The position numbers were made by a program, and so were the translations under genes. Shown piece by piece: positions 52,215 to 60,852 of a DNA stretch of 64,000 bases. This stretch comes from Vibrio diabolicus. Its GTDB lineage: Bacteria > Pseudomonadota > Gammaproteobacteria > Enterobacterales > Vibrionaceae. The notes under the pieces are model-generated. The model had not been told where the DNA came from. It saw nothing but the letters and a program-made list of their open reading frames with translations, and ran no database searches. Numbering within the stretch: position 1 is the stretch's first letter; each line of letters begins with the position of its first letter. Where the stretch lies: the NCBI GenBank assembly GCA_001048675.1, contig CCKK01000020.1, positions 806,001-870,000 on the forward strand, in the 5' to 3' direction.

Positions 52215-54374
52215 TTAAGCGTAGTTGCTGGCGGTTGAGTCATCTATTGCTTGGCGTTGTTGCTCAAACTCTATGATTTCTTCTGCCGGCACTGGTCTAC
52301 CCAAGAAAAAGCCTTGAACAACGTCGCAGTGAAGCGATTCCATCCTTGTTAGTTGGGTCTGGGTTTCTATGCCTTCAGCTACCACTCTCATTCTTAGGTT
52401 ATGAGCCATGGATATAATCGCACGGACTAATGAATCATCTTGTTCATTTTTTTGGATTTGAGCGATAAATGAACGGTCAATTTTAAGCCCATCAAACGAC
52501 ATTTGTTGTAGGTAGGCGAGGGCTGAGTACCCAGTTCCAAAATCATCTAGCCACACTTCTACGCCGTTAGCTTGTAATTTTTTGAGCACGTACTGCGCTT
52601 TCTCAATATCATCAATAAACAGAGACTCTGTCACTTCAACATGAATGGTTTGAGGGGGGACTTGATATTGTTGTAAATATTTCGAAAAGAGCTGACTTAA
52701 ATCTTGGCGGTAGATCTGCCTAGGAGACAAATTTAATGCGATATGAAAATCAGCAGCGAAATGATCCGCCCATTGTGCTCGCTGTCTAATTGCTGTCTCG
52801 ATGAGGTATTCACCAAGCTCTAAAATTAAGTCACTTTGTTCTGCAATCGGGATAAATAATTCTGGGCTGATATAACCCTTCTCCGGATGATTCCACCTAA
52901 CCAATGCTTCGACACCAATCAACTGGTAGGTGTTGAGGTCGAACTGGGGTTGATACCAAAGCTCGAACTGAGATAAATCACGTATTGAGCGGCGCAGTTC
53001 TTTTTCTATGTATAAGCGCTGCTTCACGGTCTCATCAAACGCGGAATCGTATATCGTCATGATATCTTTGCCGCGTCGTTTAGATTCTTGCGCCGCCAGT
53101 GAGGAGAGTTGTAAAAGAGACTCTGCGTTTGAGCCAAATTCCGGATACACCGCGACTCCAAGGCTTGCCGTAATTTGAATATCGTTCTCTTCCAAGTTAA
53201 AAGGAGAAAGCAATTGGCGATGAATATCGTCCGCTTTTTCTCTAGCGTGGAGGCTGTCTTTGCATGGAAAGACCAGCACAAATTCGTCAGCGCCGACTCG
53301 ACTTACGATGGTTGAAAGACGGTAAAGAGGCTGGAAGTAACTCGGCAAACGACCTTGAAGTTCTGAGGCGAGATGACCTAGCAATTTATCTCCGATGCTA
53401 TGCCCGTAGTTATCGTTAATATGTTTAAAGTCATCCAGATCAATAAAAACAACCGCGAGTGAGGGAGATCTGCGGTTCGTTATTTGCTTTTGGATATCAA
53501 TGAGCAACTTTTCTCTGTTAGGCAGGGAGGTAAGAATGTCGTGATACGCCATGAACTCCACCCGGCTTGTGTATCTGTTCACTTTGTTCGACATTTTGTT
53601 ATACGCCGAAATAAGATCACCTACTTCATCTTTACTTTTTATATCAGTGATTGGCAGTGCTTGAGTATTTGACTCTGTAAATTGTTCTTTAAGTTGTTTG
53701 AGTGGTTTTATTAATGAGCGACCCAAAGCATACGCGATGGCACTTCCGAGCAGAACGGATATCGCACTGATCGTGAGCAGCAAGTTAAACATCTTTTGCT
53801 TATCGTTTGAGGTAAGCGCTTGTACTTGCGCAATGTTTTGTTCTTTCTCTTCTAATAGATGTGCTAGGTTCAGTTCAAGATACACCGCGCCCAGTGTGAT
53901 ATTCGATTGCTGAATCGGTGCCGCAATTTCTAATTGATGTTTAGAAAAAGAAATGAGAATTCTAGACTCTTCTATTGCTTTCAAAATAAAGCGAGAACGG
54001 TAATGAGGCTGGGCAAACATACTCAGCTGAGTCGTACCGTCGTGAAAGATTAGCCCTTCATTATCAACAACGTGTATCTTCGAGACATCTGGTTGGCTTA
54101 ATGTCGCTTTAATTTGCTCGTACGCTTGGCTGATATTATCCGTATAGAGAGGGTCAAAAAGTTGTTTTGATAATAACTCTGCGTAAACCAATCCTTTTTG
54201 CTTGACGTAAGACTCTGTTTTTTCTTGTGAGTTCTCGGTGATTTGGCGGGTTAAGTTATTTGAGTACGTATCGTAACCATGCATATATAGTGCGAGGTTT
54301 ATCACTACGACAAACAGGACAACAAAAATGGTCGAGCAAATGTATTTAGTTTCGAGTGAGAGTTTGTGGAACAT
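52215..54374 (-). CDS. GGDEF-EAL protein with periplasmic sensor and HAMP
   Basis: 719 residues. TM1 (about 12-30), a periplasmic domain (to about 200), TM2 (about 200-222), HAMP (about 222-275), GGDEF domain (about 285-440) and EAL domain (about 460-705). The diguanylate cyclase signature reads RVGADEF near 362, so the second Gly is Ala and cyclase activity may be weak or lost. The EAL domain keeps EALVRW, DDFGTGYS, KIDRSF and AEGIET and should degrade c-di-GMP. Its ATG overlaps the stop of the PhnD-like gene (TGATG), so the two are translated together. Confidence 0.87.
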   Translation of the reverse strand: MFHKLSLETKYICSTIFVVLFVVVINLALYMHGYDTYSNNLTRQITENSQEKTESYVKQKGLVYAELLSKQLFDPLYTDNISQAYEQIKATLSQPDVSKIHVVDNEGLIFHDGTTQLSMFAQPHYRSRFILKAIEESRILISFSKHQLEIAAPIQQSNITLGAVYLELNLAHLLEEKEQNIAQVQALTSNDKQKMFNLLLTISAISVLLGSAIAYALGRSLIKPLKQLKEQFTESNTQALPITDIKSKDEVGDLISAYNKMSNKVNRYTSRVEFMAYHDILTSLPNREKLLIDIQKQITNRRSPSLAVVFIDLDDFKHINDNYGHSIGDKLLGHLASELQGRLPSYFQPLYRLSTIVSRVGADEFVLVFPCKDSLHAREKADDIHRQLLSPFNLEENDIQITASLGVAVYPEFGSNAESLLQLSSLAAQESKRRGKDIMTIYDSAFDETVKQRLYIEKELRRSIRDLSQFELWYQPQFDLNTYQLIGVEALVRWNHPEKGYISPELFIPIAEQSDLILELGEYLIETAIRQRAQWADHFAADFHIALNLSPRQIYRQDLSQLFSKYLQQYQVPPQTIHVEVTESLFIDDIEKAQYVLKKLQANGVEVWLDDFGTGYSALAYLQQMSFDGLKIDRSFIAQIQKNEQDDSLVRAIISMAHNLRMRVVAEGIETQTQLTRMESLHCDVVQGFFLGRPVPAEEIIEFEQQRQAIDDSTASNYA

Positions 54375-55303
54375 CAATCCACCTTCGGTAACAAGTGAAT
54401 AGATGTTCGAACGGTATTTAAGGACGCGGACATTTCTGGCGTTAGAGCGGTGATCTTTTTCGTGTTTTGGAACTGTTTAAGTGTTAGGGCACCTTGCTGA
54501 GATGCCTCCATACCGAGCAATATTGACGTGATTTTATGTTGCTGATCTTGGCTTAAGGTCGGAGAGGCGAGAATTAAGTCTCTAGGTATTTCTACCGAGC
54601 GAGCGAAAATCGTTAGTTTGCCTTTCATGCTTTCTGGAAGATCTTTAGGGTTGCTCCAATTGAAATTGCTGAACGCTCCTGCGGCGACTCTCTGCTTATA
54701 CACCCATACTGAAAGGTTGATTTCATTCGATTGAGCCAAGTGCTCGTCAAGGAATAAATATCCAATACTGTCTTTGGCTGGTTTGTCATCGGAGGAGGGG
54801 AGGTATTCTAATTTCTCCCCTTGATTAAGCAGTGTAATAGCGGGTAAGTAATAGCTGCTGGTGGATGTACGCTTTTCAAAAACAAGTGTTTTTCCGCGCA
54901 GGTCAGAAATCGACTCGATACCACTCTCTTTGTGGGTAAAGAATACCGTATGATATTTTTGTAAACCTTTTTTCCAGCGTATGGCAATGGCTTGGCTACC
55001 AGACTCTGCCTCGAGGGTCATTGCATTGAAGGGGGTGGCTGTTGCAATTTGAACGGTGCCATTTTCAAGTGCCACCGCGAGCTGGCGATAATTTTTAAAT
55101 ACTTTTACAGCACCCTTGGTGTATCCGTATTCAGCCAAACCATTGGTCACGTACTGCGTGAAAGGCGTCGACTTTTTGATTTTGCTTTGAGCTTTATTGG
55201 AAACAATGCCAAACGTGAATGTTTTTTCAATATTTTCTTGTGCACTGACGACAAAAGGCGAACTCAGCAAAGTGAGTGATAACAGAGTGCAGGCAGGTTT
55301 CAT
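54374..55303 (-). CDS. PhnD-like periplasmic binding protein
   Basis: 309 residues. A signal peptide (CTLLSLTLLSSPFVVSA) is followed by the phosphate/phosphite/phosphonate-binding fold: FGIVSNKAQSKIKKSTPFTQYV near 30-50, YRQLAVALENGTVQIATATPFNAMTLE near 68-95, ISDLRGKTLVFEKRTSTSSYYLP near 130-152. No phosphonate ABC genes are near. It is tightly coupled to the GGDEF-EAL gene and most likely acts as its periplasmic ligand sensor. Confidence 0.78.
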   Translation of the reverse strand: MKPACTLLSLTLLSSPFVVSAQENIEKTFTFGIVSNKAQSKIKKSTPFTQYVTNGLAEYGYTKGAVKVFKNYRQLAVALENGTVQIATATPFNAMTLEAESGSQAIAIRWKKGLQKYHTVFFTHKESGIESISDLRGKTLVFEKRTSTSSYYLPAITLLNQGEKLEYLPSSDDKPAKDSIGYLFLDEHLAQSNEINLSVWVYKQRVAAGAFSNFNWSNPKDLPESMKGKLTIFARSVEIPRDLILASPTLSQDQQHKITSILLGMEASQQGALTLKQFQNTKKITALTPEMSASLNTVRTSIHLLPKVD

Positions 55304-55600
55304 CCGGCTTCAACTTCCTTCTGGTGCATGTCAGTAATATTTAGCATTTATCAATGCGCCCCAAATCAATAGTAGAAACAGTATGATGTACAAATTTCGT
55401 TTTACTAGCGCACTTTTATAACGTGACTTGGTCACTTATTCCGTTCAAATAGTACCGAATTTGAAGTTTATGTACAGGATGAATGTTTCACCGTGGGTTT
55501 TAATTCACTGGATTCTTAGTCAAGTTCAGTAGTGTCTGTGAGCGAGTACACCTTCTTTATCATGATGTCGTGTTAAGAAAACCTCTCCAATTGCTTTTGA

Positions 55601-56299
55601 TTATTTTTTCTCGAGTGCTTCATTACCTGCTGCACGTTCAAGTTGAATCATGAGCTGTAAAGAGGGTTTCTTAACGCCATACATTTGATTAAATCTCATT
55701 AATCGAATTCTGGCTTCAGTGTAATTGCCGCTATCAATTTCTAGCTTGGCTAGCTGCAAAATAGATTTTGGCCTATGAGGGTCATGATCAATAGCTCGGG
55801 CGAAGTAGTATTTCGCTTTGTCTTTATCTTGTGACTTCAACGCGCAAAATGCGGCGTTTTCATAACTGGCCGGAATGAGATAGTAATAAGGTTGCTCAAT
55901 GGCTCGATTAAACATTTGATCGGCTTTCTCGAAGTCACCCCGCTTGCAAAGAAAGGTGCCGTAGTTATTGAGCACGTTACCGTTTTTGGTGTGTTGGCGT
56001 AGAGAGCGTTTATACATTTGCTCGGCTTTAGCATCTTCACCAACCGTTTCATAGTAGTGAGCCATCGATAACTGAGCACGATAGTATTGAGGTGCGTGGG
56101 TTAAGGCTTGTTGCAAGTTATCATGCGCGCGAATCATATTGCCGCCTTCTAAATAACCTAGGCCAAGTGCGATACGTGATTCTGCCATTGCTACAGGATC
56201 GGCTTTAACGACAGGACTACCATCTTCTTTCACCGTCACGCAGCCCACAAGTGCAAACTGAGAGATTAATAGTAGTGCACCGAGCTTTGTTGTTTTCAT
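55601..56299 (-). CDS. PilW/PilF-like type IV pilus stability lipoprotein (TPR)
   Basis: 232 residues. Signal peptide with lipobox ALVGC near residue 20, then about five tetratricopeptide repeats. ESRIALGLGYLEGGNMIRAHDNLQQALTHAPQYYRAQLSMAHYY and VLNNYGTFLCKRGDFEKADQMFNRAIEQPYYY are typical of PilW/PilF, which helps secretin assembly in the outer membrane. It is not next to rlmN, rodZ or ispG, the usual pilW neighbours in gammaproteobacteria, so it may be a second copy. Role in pili is inferred from family only. Confidence 0.78.
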   Translation of the reverse strand: MKTTKLGALLLISQFALVGCVTVKEDGSPVVKADPVAMAESRIALGLGYLEGGNMIRAHDNLQQALTHAPQYYRAQLSMAHYYETVGEDAKAEQMYKRSLRQHTKNGNVLNNYGTFLCKRGDFEKADQMFNRAIEQPYYYLIPASYENAAFCALKSQDKDKAKYYFARAIDHDPHRPKSILQLAKLEIDSGNYTEARIRLMRFNQMYGVKKPSLQLMIQLERAAGNEALEKK

Positions 56300-56401
56300 T
56301 CTTTGTCCCTACATCCCTGAATCTCCCAGCATGATATGAATTACGTAGCAAAAGCCTATGGAGGAAAAAACACTATGCGATCAGGTTTGCAAACTGGTAT
56401 G

Positions 56402-56424
56402 AAAAAGCCGCCATATGGCGGCTT
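56402..56424 (-). terminator. Terminator of metA
   Basis: A perfect palindromic stem AAGCCGCC / GGCGGCTT with an ATAT loop, followed on the minus strand by a T run, about 55 nt after the metA stop. Confidence 0.85.
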
Positions 56425-56477
56425 GGTTCACATATTACACTTAGGCATCATAAGCGCTTTGTTTGCGTGCTTTGAGG

Positions 56478-57418
56478 TTAATCGTCTTTAGTAAAAGCGT
56501 CTTCACTGAAGTGATCAAGATCATAAGGTGTTTGCTGGTAAACGCAGTAGTTCAGCCAGTTTAAAAAGAGGAGATGTCCATGACTTCTCCAACTGGCAAT
56601 TGGTGGATTATCAGGATTGTTGTTTGGATAGTAGTTGACGGGAATGGCTGGTTCCATGCCTTCGCTTAAATCGCGGATATATTCGTTATGTAAGGTATGC
56701 GAATCGTATTCAGGATGCCCAGTAACAAACACATTTCTCTTGTCTTTTGTTGTAGCTAAATAAACACCTGCAACATCCGATGTGGCTAGGATGTCTAAGT
56801 CGGTATGTTCTTCTAAAAAGTGAGGTGAAAAGTCGGCATAGCGTGAATGAGGCGCTAAAAATGTGTCATCAAACCCACGTAACATAGGATGGAATTGATG
56901 ATGAATCTGGTGATGGTACACGCCTGAAAGTTTCTCTTTACGCGTTTTTTTAGGTAGATCGTAGAGCAACTTCAGCCCTGCTTGTGCTGCCCAGCAGACA
57001 TAAAGAGTCGATGTCACATGATCTTTTGCCCATTCCATGATGGTTTTTAGGTGGTCCCAATAAATGACATCTTCAAATTGAACCAAACCTAGTGGGGCAC
57101 CAGTAATGATCATGCCATCGAAATTTTTATCTCTCACCATTTCAAATTGACGATAAAAAGTATCCAAATGTTCGGTTGGCGTATTTTTGCTTGGGCGGTT
57201 ATCAATGCGCAATAACTCGACATTGACTTGTAATGGGCTGTTTGAGAGTAGACGCAAAAACTGAGTTTCAGTTTCATTTTTTTGGGCATCAGATTCAGGA
57301 TCAGCACTCGTAAAGGACGTATTTCCTGACTCGCAGCACGCGTTTCACTCATTACGAAGATGTTCTCTGTCCTTAGCACATCGGTGGCTGGTAATTGATC
57401 TGGAATTCTAATTGGCAC
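56478..57418 (-). pseudogene. metA: Homoserine O-succinyltransferase, frameshifted
   Basis: First committed enzyme of methionine synthesis. The GTG start at 57418 after GGGAGAG gives PIRIPDQLPATDVLRTENIF to LILNLMPKK. The remaining sequence (QFLRLLSNS-type end of the block, then GMIITGAPLG, active Cys in STLYVCWAAQAG, VTGHPEYD, to 56478) is in another frame. One base is missing at the seven-A run (plus-strand T 57277-57283); adding it yields 313 residues, the normal MetA size, with KKIETE-like sequence at the join. If real, the strain would need methionine unless another route exists. MetJ-type boxes lie upstream. Confidence 0.85.
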
Positions 57419-57447
57419 GACTTTCTCTCCCTAAGTATAGTCAATCT

Positions 57448-57463
57448 AGACGTCTATACTTCT
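57448..57463. promoter_or_regulatory. MetJ operator (tandem met boxes)
   Basis: AGACGTCT, identical to the met box consensus, is followed directly by ATACTTCT (6 of 8). They lie 30-45 nt upstream of the metA start. A further AGATGTCG at 57485-57492 is out of phase. Confidence 0.75.
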
Positions 57464-57758
57464 AAAGCTAACTTAATTAAGTTTAGATGTCGATACGAAA
57501 TATGACTTTTCAATCTACTCTTTACATTATGGTAAACCGAGCTCGAAGCTGTCACACAATTGTGACTAGAGCGGAGTTTCTGATGAGATATGTTTGCAAC
57601 GCTGTTCGTACTATTTGCTGGTAATTATGTGATCACGTTAATATGCGAAAGTGACTTCGTTGTAAGGAAGTCTCAGATTAATGAGCCATACTAAAAACAA
57701 TCAGCTCACCAATATGCATTAAAGTGTGTATTTGGAAACATCGTCAGTGGAGGACATT

Positions 57759-58145
57759 ATGTTCGGTATTTTTAAAAGAAAGACAAAAATTCAGAGCATC
57801 GCTCAAGAGGTTCCTAGCGTACTATTGCGCTTGTTTGGCGATAAAGATACTTATACGCCGAAAGAAATTGATCAAGCCCTTCAAGAGCTTGGTCATGATA
57901 AAAGCAAGGATCTAAGTGATTATCAGTATGCCTATGGAATGTTTGCCAATGAAGCTTCTTACGAGCAGCTAGGGCTGACGGATGAGTTAGGTAATTATGG
58001 TCACTTTCAACGAGAAGTGGGCAAGATGCTACTCAATACACCAGAGCCAATTGATATGCACATCTACTTTGAAATTGCTCGGCAGCACCAAAAAGCAGGC
58101 CTGTCGCTTACTCATCAAGAAGTGAGTGAAAGCGATGGCGTGTGA
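57759..58145 (+). CDS. Hypothetical protein
   Basis: 128 residues, soluble, acidic C-terminal half. It begins MFGIFKRKTKIQ and contains PKEIDQALQELGHDKSKDLSDYQYAYGMFANEASY. The ATG at 57759 follows GTGGAGG; an upstream ATG at 57726 is less likely. It resembles short conserved proteins of vibrios, but I cannot name a family or role. Confidence 0.6.
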   Translation: MFGIFKRKTKIQSIAQEVPSVLLRLFGDKDTYTPKEIDQALQELGHDKSKDLSDYQYAYGMFANEASYEQLGLTDELGNYGHFQREVGKMLLNTPEPIDMHIYFEIARQHQKAGLSLTHQEVSESDGV

Positions 58146-58297
58146 ATGTCTCTATATTCAAGTGATCACGCTGTGAATCCTGCATTTTGAAGCTGCTTGA
58201 GTAAGAGGTATTCCATCGAGAGATGAGTTGGGTATAATGCGCGACCTAATTATCCGGACGTGTTGTCGGTTACATTTCTGTTGAGCGTTAATGCCTT

Positions 58298-58654
58298 ATG
58301 TTCAAAATGCTTGTCTCTATGCCGCCAATGTTGGCGCTGTCGATCGCGATTGTATGTGAAGTGATTGCCACTTCCTATATTCCCAAAACAGAGCAATTTA
58401 CGAAAATGATGCCGAGTACAGTCGTTCTGATTGGTTACGGCATTGCTTTCTTCTTGCTTTCCGTCACGGTAAAAACGATGCCTGTTGGGGTTGTTTACGC
58501 CATATGGAGTGGGGCGGGTATTGTTTTAGTTGCGACGGTTGGCTACTTTGTTTATGGACAGCGGCTAGATTTGCCGGCGCTTGTTGGCATTGGGTTTATC
58601 CTCACTGGTGTGATGATTGTTAACCTGTTATCCAAGACTGTAGGACACGGATAA
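58298..58654 (+). CDS. Small multidrug resistance (SMR) family transporter
   Basis: 118 residues, four membrane helices. The essential Glu of helix 1 is in SIAIVCEVIATSYIP near residue 21, and the SMR signature continues with GYGIAFFLLSVTVKTMPVGVVYAIWSGAGIV near 52-82. It works as a dual-topology dimer exchanging protons for cationic drugs or related compounds. It matches EmrE/SugE-like proteins; the IPKTEQFTK stretch favours the EmrE side. Monocistronic, terminator follows. Confidence 0.85.
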   Translation: MFKMLVSMPPMLALSIAIVCEVIATSYIPKTEQFTKMMPSTVVLIGYGIAFFLLSVTVKTMPVGVVYAIWSGAGIVLVATVGYFVYGQRLDLPALVGIGFILTGVMIVNLLSKTVGHG

Positions 58655-58677
58655 CTAACACAACTTGTGATGCCAAA

Positions 58678-58712
58678 TAAAAAGCCGTAGCGAGAAATTG
58701 CTGCGGCTTTTT
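58678..58712. terminator. Bidirectional terminator between SMR and APC permease genes
   Basis: The stem AAAAGCCGTAGC / GCTGCGGCTTTT (one G-T pair) lies between convergent stops at 58654 and 58729, with A and T runs on either side. Confidence 0.85.
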
Positions 58713-58728
58713 AATGTCAATCCAATAG

Positions 58729-60156
58729 TTAACTTACTAGTACCTCAAGCATTTTGCTTTGTTGACGATGTTTTCGATTGCGATACATCACGGCGGCGAA
58801 CGCTGGGAGGCTAAATGTGATAAATCCTAATATCAGTGCATATGCACCAGTTTTTGCGCTAATTCCTGCTGGCACGTCAAAAGATACAACAATCGTCACC
58901 AAGCAACTCATCAAGCCTAACCCAGCCACTAAACACATTCCTATTTTTCCGCCCGAAACTCGAAATGGGCGCTCAATATCTGCGTGTTTGTAGCGTGAGA
59001 CCAAAAAGCTAACAAAAATACAGATGTACATCACCATATAGAGCTGAATCATCAGGATATTCAATAACCACATGCCTTGATTGACGTTAGGAACAAAAAT
59101 GAAAACCAAAGAGAGCACGCTAACAATCGTGCCTTGCAAGAGCAACAATGAGACGGGGGCTTGGTTGCGGTTTTCTTTGGCGAGCGACATCGGCATGAAA
59201 CTATCTTTTGCGGCAACATGCAGACTTTTAGTTGGGGCGATTATCCAGTTATTCAGGCTTGCAAGCGTGCCAAAAACAATAGCAAGGGCAATGACAGGAA
59301 GCAGGAATGAAAGGTGCAGATCATCAAAAAAAGCTTTGAAGGCAAGTATCACTCCTTCACTCAAACTAGAATGGTCACTTGAGACGACCGAAGAAATGGA
59401 CAGTGAGCACGCCGTCAGAGAAACCAAGATTAAGATGGTGGAGATCAGCAGAGCTTTGGGATAGGCTTTTTGCGGATTTTCGACTTCGCTTGCATAAGAG
59501 GTCGTGATTTCAAGGCCTGTAAGTGACAGAACTACCGCAGTAAAACCCGCTCCGATCCCATCTTGAGAAAGGTCCGGTAACCAGTCAGATACGTGGCGAA
59601 GCGAGATATGAGACTCACCAGGATGGGTATACGCCCAGTACCCGCCTAATCCGATAATCAATAGAATCGGAAATATCAAACCTAGGGTGCCGAATACATT
59701 TGTAATCAGGGAAGAGAGGCGCAAGCCAAAGATATTAACTAAAGTTAACGCCCAAAAAATCACATTAATCATCACAAACATAAACATGTTGTTTTGCGCC
59801 AGATCTGGGAAAAAAGGGTAGGCCCCCGTTGCAACAATGAATGAAATTAAAGGTGGATAGTAAACAATATTTTCAGCGTATTGATACCACACGGTGGCAA
59901 AGCCAAAGTTTGGCCCTAGTGTTTCTTTGCCCCAAAGATATACACCACCTTGCTCTGGATAAGTGGTACTTAGCTCAGCACACACTAGCGCTGTAGGGAC
60001 AAAAAAACAGAGTCCGGCAAGTAAGAAGAAAGAAATGGCATGGCTACCAAACAAAGCCGCCCCAGGAATGTTCCTTATGCTGTCGACCGAAGTTACGGTA
60101 ATCATGATGATAGAGAAAACACTCAATTTAACGGCGGATTTAACGATATTGCTCAT
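58729..60156 (-). CDS. APC superfamily amino acid permease
   Basis: 475 residues with about twelve hydrophobic segments. The N-terminal helix-1 region VDSIRNIPGAALFG and EQGGVYLWGKETLGPNFGFATVWYQYAENIVYYPP (about 68-105) are typical of the glutamate:GABA antiporter/amino acid exchanger group of APC proteins; GLEITTSYASEVENPQKAYPKA is near 215. The substrate cannot be set from sequence, and no decarboxylase partner gene is next to it. Confidence 0.8.
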   Translation of the reverse strand: MSNIVKSAVKLSVFSIIMITVTSVDSIRNIPGAALFGSHAISFFLLAGLCFFVPTALVCAELSTTYPEQGGVYLWGKETLGPNFGFATVWYQYAENIVYYPPLISFIVATGAYPFFPDLAQNNMFMFVMINVIFWALTLVNIFGLRLSSLITNVFGTLGLIFPILLIIGLGGYWAYTHPGESHISLRHVSDWLPDLSQDGIGAGFTAVVLSLTGLEITTSYASEVENPQKAYPKALLISTILILVSLTACSLSISSVVSSDHSSLSEGVILAFKAFFDDLHLSFLLPVIALAIVFGTLASLNNWIIAPTKSLHVAAKDSFMPMSLAKENRNQAPVSLLLLQGTIVSVLSLVFIFVPNVNQGMWLLNILMIQLYMVMYICIFVSFLVSRYKHADIERPFRVSGGKIGMCLVAGLGLMSCLVTIVVSFDVPAGISAKTGAYALILGFITFSLPAFAAVMYRNRKHRQQSKMLEVLVS

Positions 60157-60455
60157 TCGATACCTTTAATGGATGAGCGCACAACTTCTAGGTTGTAAAA
60201 GTAGCGTGCTACAAGTAAGACTCGCGTATTGTAGATTCCTCATAAATAGTGGGTATATAGCGAAAAACGGTATGTATTTATCCGAAAATGAGCTGAAAAC
60301 AACACGCTTTATTTCCATGGGATATAAACGAGTGATATGTCGGATAAATAAACACTTATAGCGATAAATTAGAACCTTTAGGTAAAGGTTTGACTTTCCC
60401 CTAAGGTCAAGGAGTACATTAACGCCATATCGAAATGAAACGATGGAGAAACACA

Positions 60456-60569
60456 ATGGGATGCTGTAACCAAGCGCCAAAAGGTGGCACCGGAAAGTTG
60501 TCTTACTTATTCAGGGTAATGGTTATCATGTTTATTGTTATTTTCATGATAGCTGCATTATGGGGTTAA
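60456..60569 (+). CDS. Small membrane protein, 37 residues
   Basis: ATG with GGAGA 8 nt upstream opens a 37-codon frame: MGCCNQAPKGGTGKLSYLF, then a single membrane helix (VMVIMFIVIFMIAALWG) ending at TAA 60567. An N-terminal CC pair precedes a basic segment and the helix, so the helix likely anchors it with the N-terminus in the cytoplasm. No known family recognised, but the ribosome site and composition look genuine. Confidence 0.65.
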   Translation: MGCCNQAPKGGTGKLSYLFRVMVIMFIVIFMIAALWG

Positions 60570-60782
60570 AAAAACACCATTATCTAGCGCATTGAAAACA
60601 CAAAGTTATGTTTGTCCAAACTTTATGAAAGTGTGGTAGATTAATCACTCCAATCGATGTTAACGTGGTGATTCATCTTTGCTGCTTTTTCATCCCCCTA
60701 CATATTTCTGCAAAGTTCTTATTGTGTAGTGTGTCGAAGAACCATAGAATCCGCGCGCTTTAATTTATGTTATTAGCGCTAT

Positions 60783-60812
60783 CAATGATAAAAGTGCAGT
60801 CCATTATCATTG
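60783..60812. repeat. Inverted repeat before the LpxL-like gene
   Basis: Perfect 9-bp arms CAATGATAA / TTATCATTG with a 12-nt spacer, followed by TTTTTATC, 41 nt before the start codon at 60853. It could be an operator or a weak terminator for transcripts from the left. Confidence 0.45.
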
Positions 60813-60852
60813 TTTTTATCACTTATAGATGGGCACATCTGACAATACTCAC

